From positions 1,596,471-1,660,470 of the forward strand of contig NZ_CP092099.1 of the NCBI RefSeq assembly GCF_022259695.1: a DNA stretch of 64,000 nucleotides, written 5' to 3'. Positions 63,097 to 64,000 of this stretch are shown piece after piece. How positions within the stretch are numbered: the stretch's first letter is position 1; each line of letters starts with the position of its first letter. The stretch comes from Flaviramulus sp. BrNp1-15 (lineage in GTDB: Bacteria > Bacteroidota > Bacteroidia > Flavobacteriales > Flavobacteriaceae). Below the pieces are notes generated by a model. It was not told the origin of the DNA. It worked only from the letters and a program-made list of their open reading frames with translations, and ran no database searches. Made by a program: the position numbers and the translations under genes.

Positions 63097-64000
63097 ATGA
63101 AAAAATATATTTTAATTTTTGGTGTTATATTCATTTGTTCATCATTCACAGTGTTAACATTTTACCCTATAGATGGTTATGAACATACAGGAATAAAACG
63201 TTTAAAACGCTTAGAACTTATTAAAAGTGGTGAGCTTGTTGAGACTTCAAAATTACCTGCTGGAGCAATGAAGTCTTATCTTGATATTAAGTTAAACTTA
63301 CTTCCCAAAAAGAATGACAGTGTACAATGCTATTTAAAAGTAAATGAGGATTTTCAGAAAGAAATTAATGGTTTGTTTAGAGGTTTGGATAAAAGTTATT
63401 CGTTAGCAGTTTTAGATATTTCAGATATTAATCATGTGCGTTATGCACAGCGTAATGAAACGGCAGGCTATCAACCAGGAAGTGTTGGAAAAATAGCCGT
63501 ATTACTTGGTTTATTTAATCAATTAGCTAAGATTTATCCAGATGATTTTGAAAAGCGTTTAGATGTACTACGAAACAAATCTGTAAAAGCAGGTGTTTGG
63601 GGGTTAACCGACGAACATACTATTCCTATTTACAATATTGAAACTAAAAAATTAGTGAAGCGCCAAGTAATTGCAAGTGATGTGTTTACGCTTTTTGAAT
63701 GGGCAGACCATATGTTGTCTGTAAGCAATAACGGTGCCGCAAGTATTGTTTGGAGAGAGGTTTTACTAATGCAAGCTTTTGGTGAAAAATACCCGGAATT
63801 AACACCTGAGGAAGCTGATATTTATTTTAAAACAACACCAAAAAAAGAATTAACCGATTTAGGAAATGATGTGGTTAATTTGCCATTACGTGATTTAGGA
63901 ATAACACATGATGAGTGGCGCCTGGGTAGTTTTTTTACTAGAGGCGCTAATACTTATGTAGGAGATAAGGGTGGCAGTATAGGAACGACTCTTGGTTTAA
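63097..64000 (+). CDS. Serine hydrolase, beta-lactamase/PBP-like (partial, runs off the window end)
   Basis: The frame stays open from ATG 63097 to the last base, giving 301 codons. It has an N-terminal signal sequence (to about 22) and a serine-acylase-type SxxK motif SVGK (S129, K132) in YQPGSVGKIAVLLGLFN. A candidate SxN-like motif lies in SVSNNGAAS (about 208-216). This is the class A beta-lactamase/penicillin-binding fold. A KTG motif would lie further on, outside or at the end of the window. It follows the exported dikinase-like gene by 4 bp, a pairing that suggests a joint role at the envelope. Confidence 0.8.
   Translation, partial: MKKYILIFGVIFICSSFTVLTFYPIDGYEHTGIKRLKRLELIKSGELVETSKLPAGAMKSYLDIKLNLLPKKNDSVQCYLKVNEDFQKEINGLFRGLDKSYSLAVLDISDINHVRYAQRNETAGYQPGSVGKIAVLLGLFNQLAKIYPDDFEKRLDVLRNKSVKAGVWGLTDEHTIPIYNIETKKLVKRQVIASDVFTLFEWADHMLSVSNNGAASIVWREVLLMQAFGEKYPELTPEEADIYFKTTPKKELTDLGNDVVNLPLRDLGITHDEWRLGSFFTRGANTYVGDKGGSIGTTLGL

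Overview
The window is AT-rich DNA that looks chromosomal and comes from a member of the Bacteroidota, most likely a marine Flavobacteriaceae. Support comes from gliding-motility genes gldF/gldG, bacillithiol deacetylase bshB1, promoters of the Bacteroidota type (TTTG, about 19-20 nt, TAnnTTTG), several TTG starts, many lipoproteins with a Cys lipobox, and family-typical genes such as DUF4212/VC_2705-type acetate permease, GH9/GH26 hydrolases and VCBS/ASPIC lipoproteins. I see no rRNA, CRISPR array, complete insertion sequence or phage. The only transposase-like gene is a short zinc-ribbon/HTH protein without a catalytic domain.

Layout. 1-738: start of an SLC13-type anion transporter (leaves the window). 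1.1-2.1 kb: bshB1 and tRNA-His with its own promoter and terminator. 2.2-11.3 kb: two convergent VCBS/ASPIC lipoproteins, two tandem M28 peptidases, an acidic-tailed membrane protein and a DUF3108 protein. 11.4-13.2 kb: UspA-type protein, cytochrome c lipoprotein, DUF4870 protein. 13.4-18.7 kb, minus strand: DUF62 enzyme, ABM-fold protein, gldF, an unrecognised small gene, gldG, then dnaN. 18.9-20.8 kb: phoH and purC. 20.8-24.3 kb: acyltransferase-like membrane protein, AGCS amino-acid symporter, AraC regulator.

24.5-46.2 kb is a large acetate/short-chain fatty acid block. It runs from an InsA-like DNA-binding protein through an outer-membrane porin-like barrel, DUF4212 and VC_2705 permease subunits, a sodium-symporter/histidine-kinase fusion with a receiver-only response regulator, PrpE-like and Acs acyl-CoA synthetases, a RamB/ScfR-like regulator facing malate synthase and isocitrate lyase across a perfect palindrome, and two tandem copies of a cNMP-CBS-DUF294 plus DnaQ-like exonuclease cassette. 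The genes cover uptake, sensing, activation to acyl-CoA and the glyoxylate shunt.

46.4-52.0 kb holds an ABC exporter, DinB-fold protein, Bcr/CflA-type exporter, Crp/Fnr regulator, YceI protein and a stand-alone degenerate DEAD-box-like domain. 52.1-64.0 kb is a secreted carbohydrate locus: amidohydrolase, lipoprotein AGE epimerase, GH9, GH26 and a clan GH-A (GH30-like) enzyme, probably acting on a mannan/glucan-type hemicellulose. It is followed by an exported dikinase-like protein with a His domain and ATP-grasp domain in glucan-water-dikinase order, and a serine hydrolase cut by the window end. No SusC/SusD pair lies in the window.

The best candidates for something new are the exported dikinase/serine-hydrolase pair, the gene inserted between gldF and gldG, the duplicated DUF294/DnaQ cassettes, and the domesticated InsA-like regulator with direct repeats at its start. 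All functional calls rest on motif and family recognition by eye; no searches were run.
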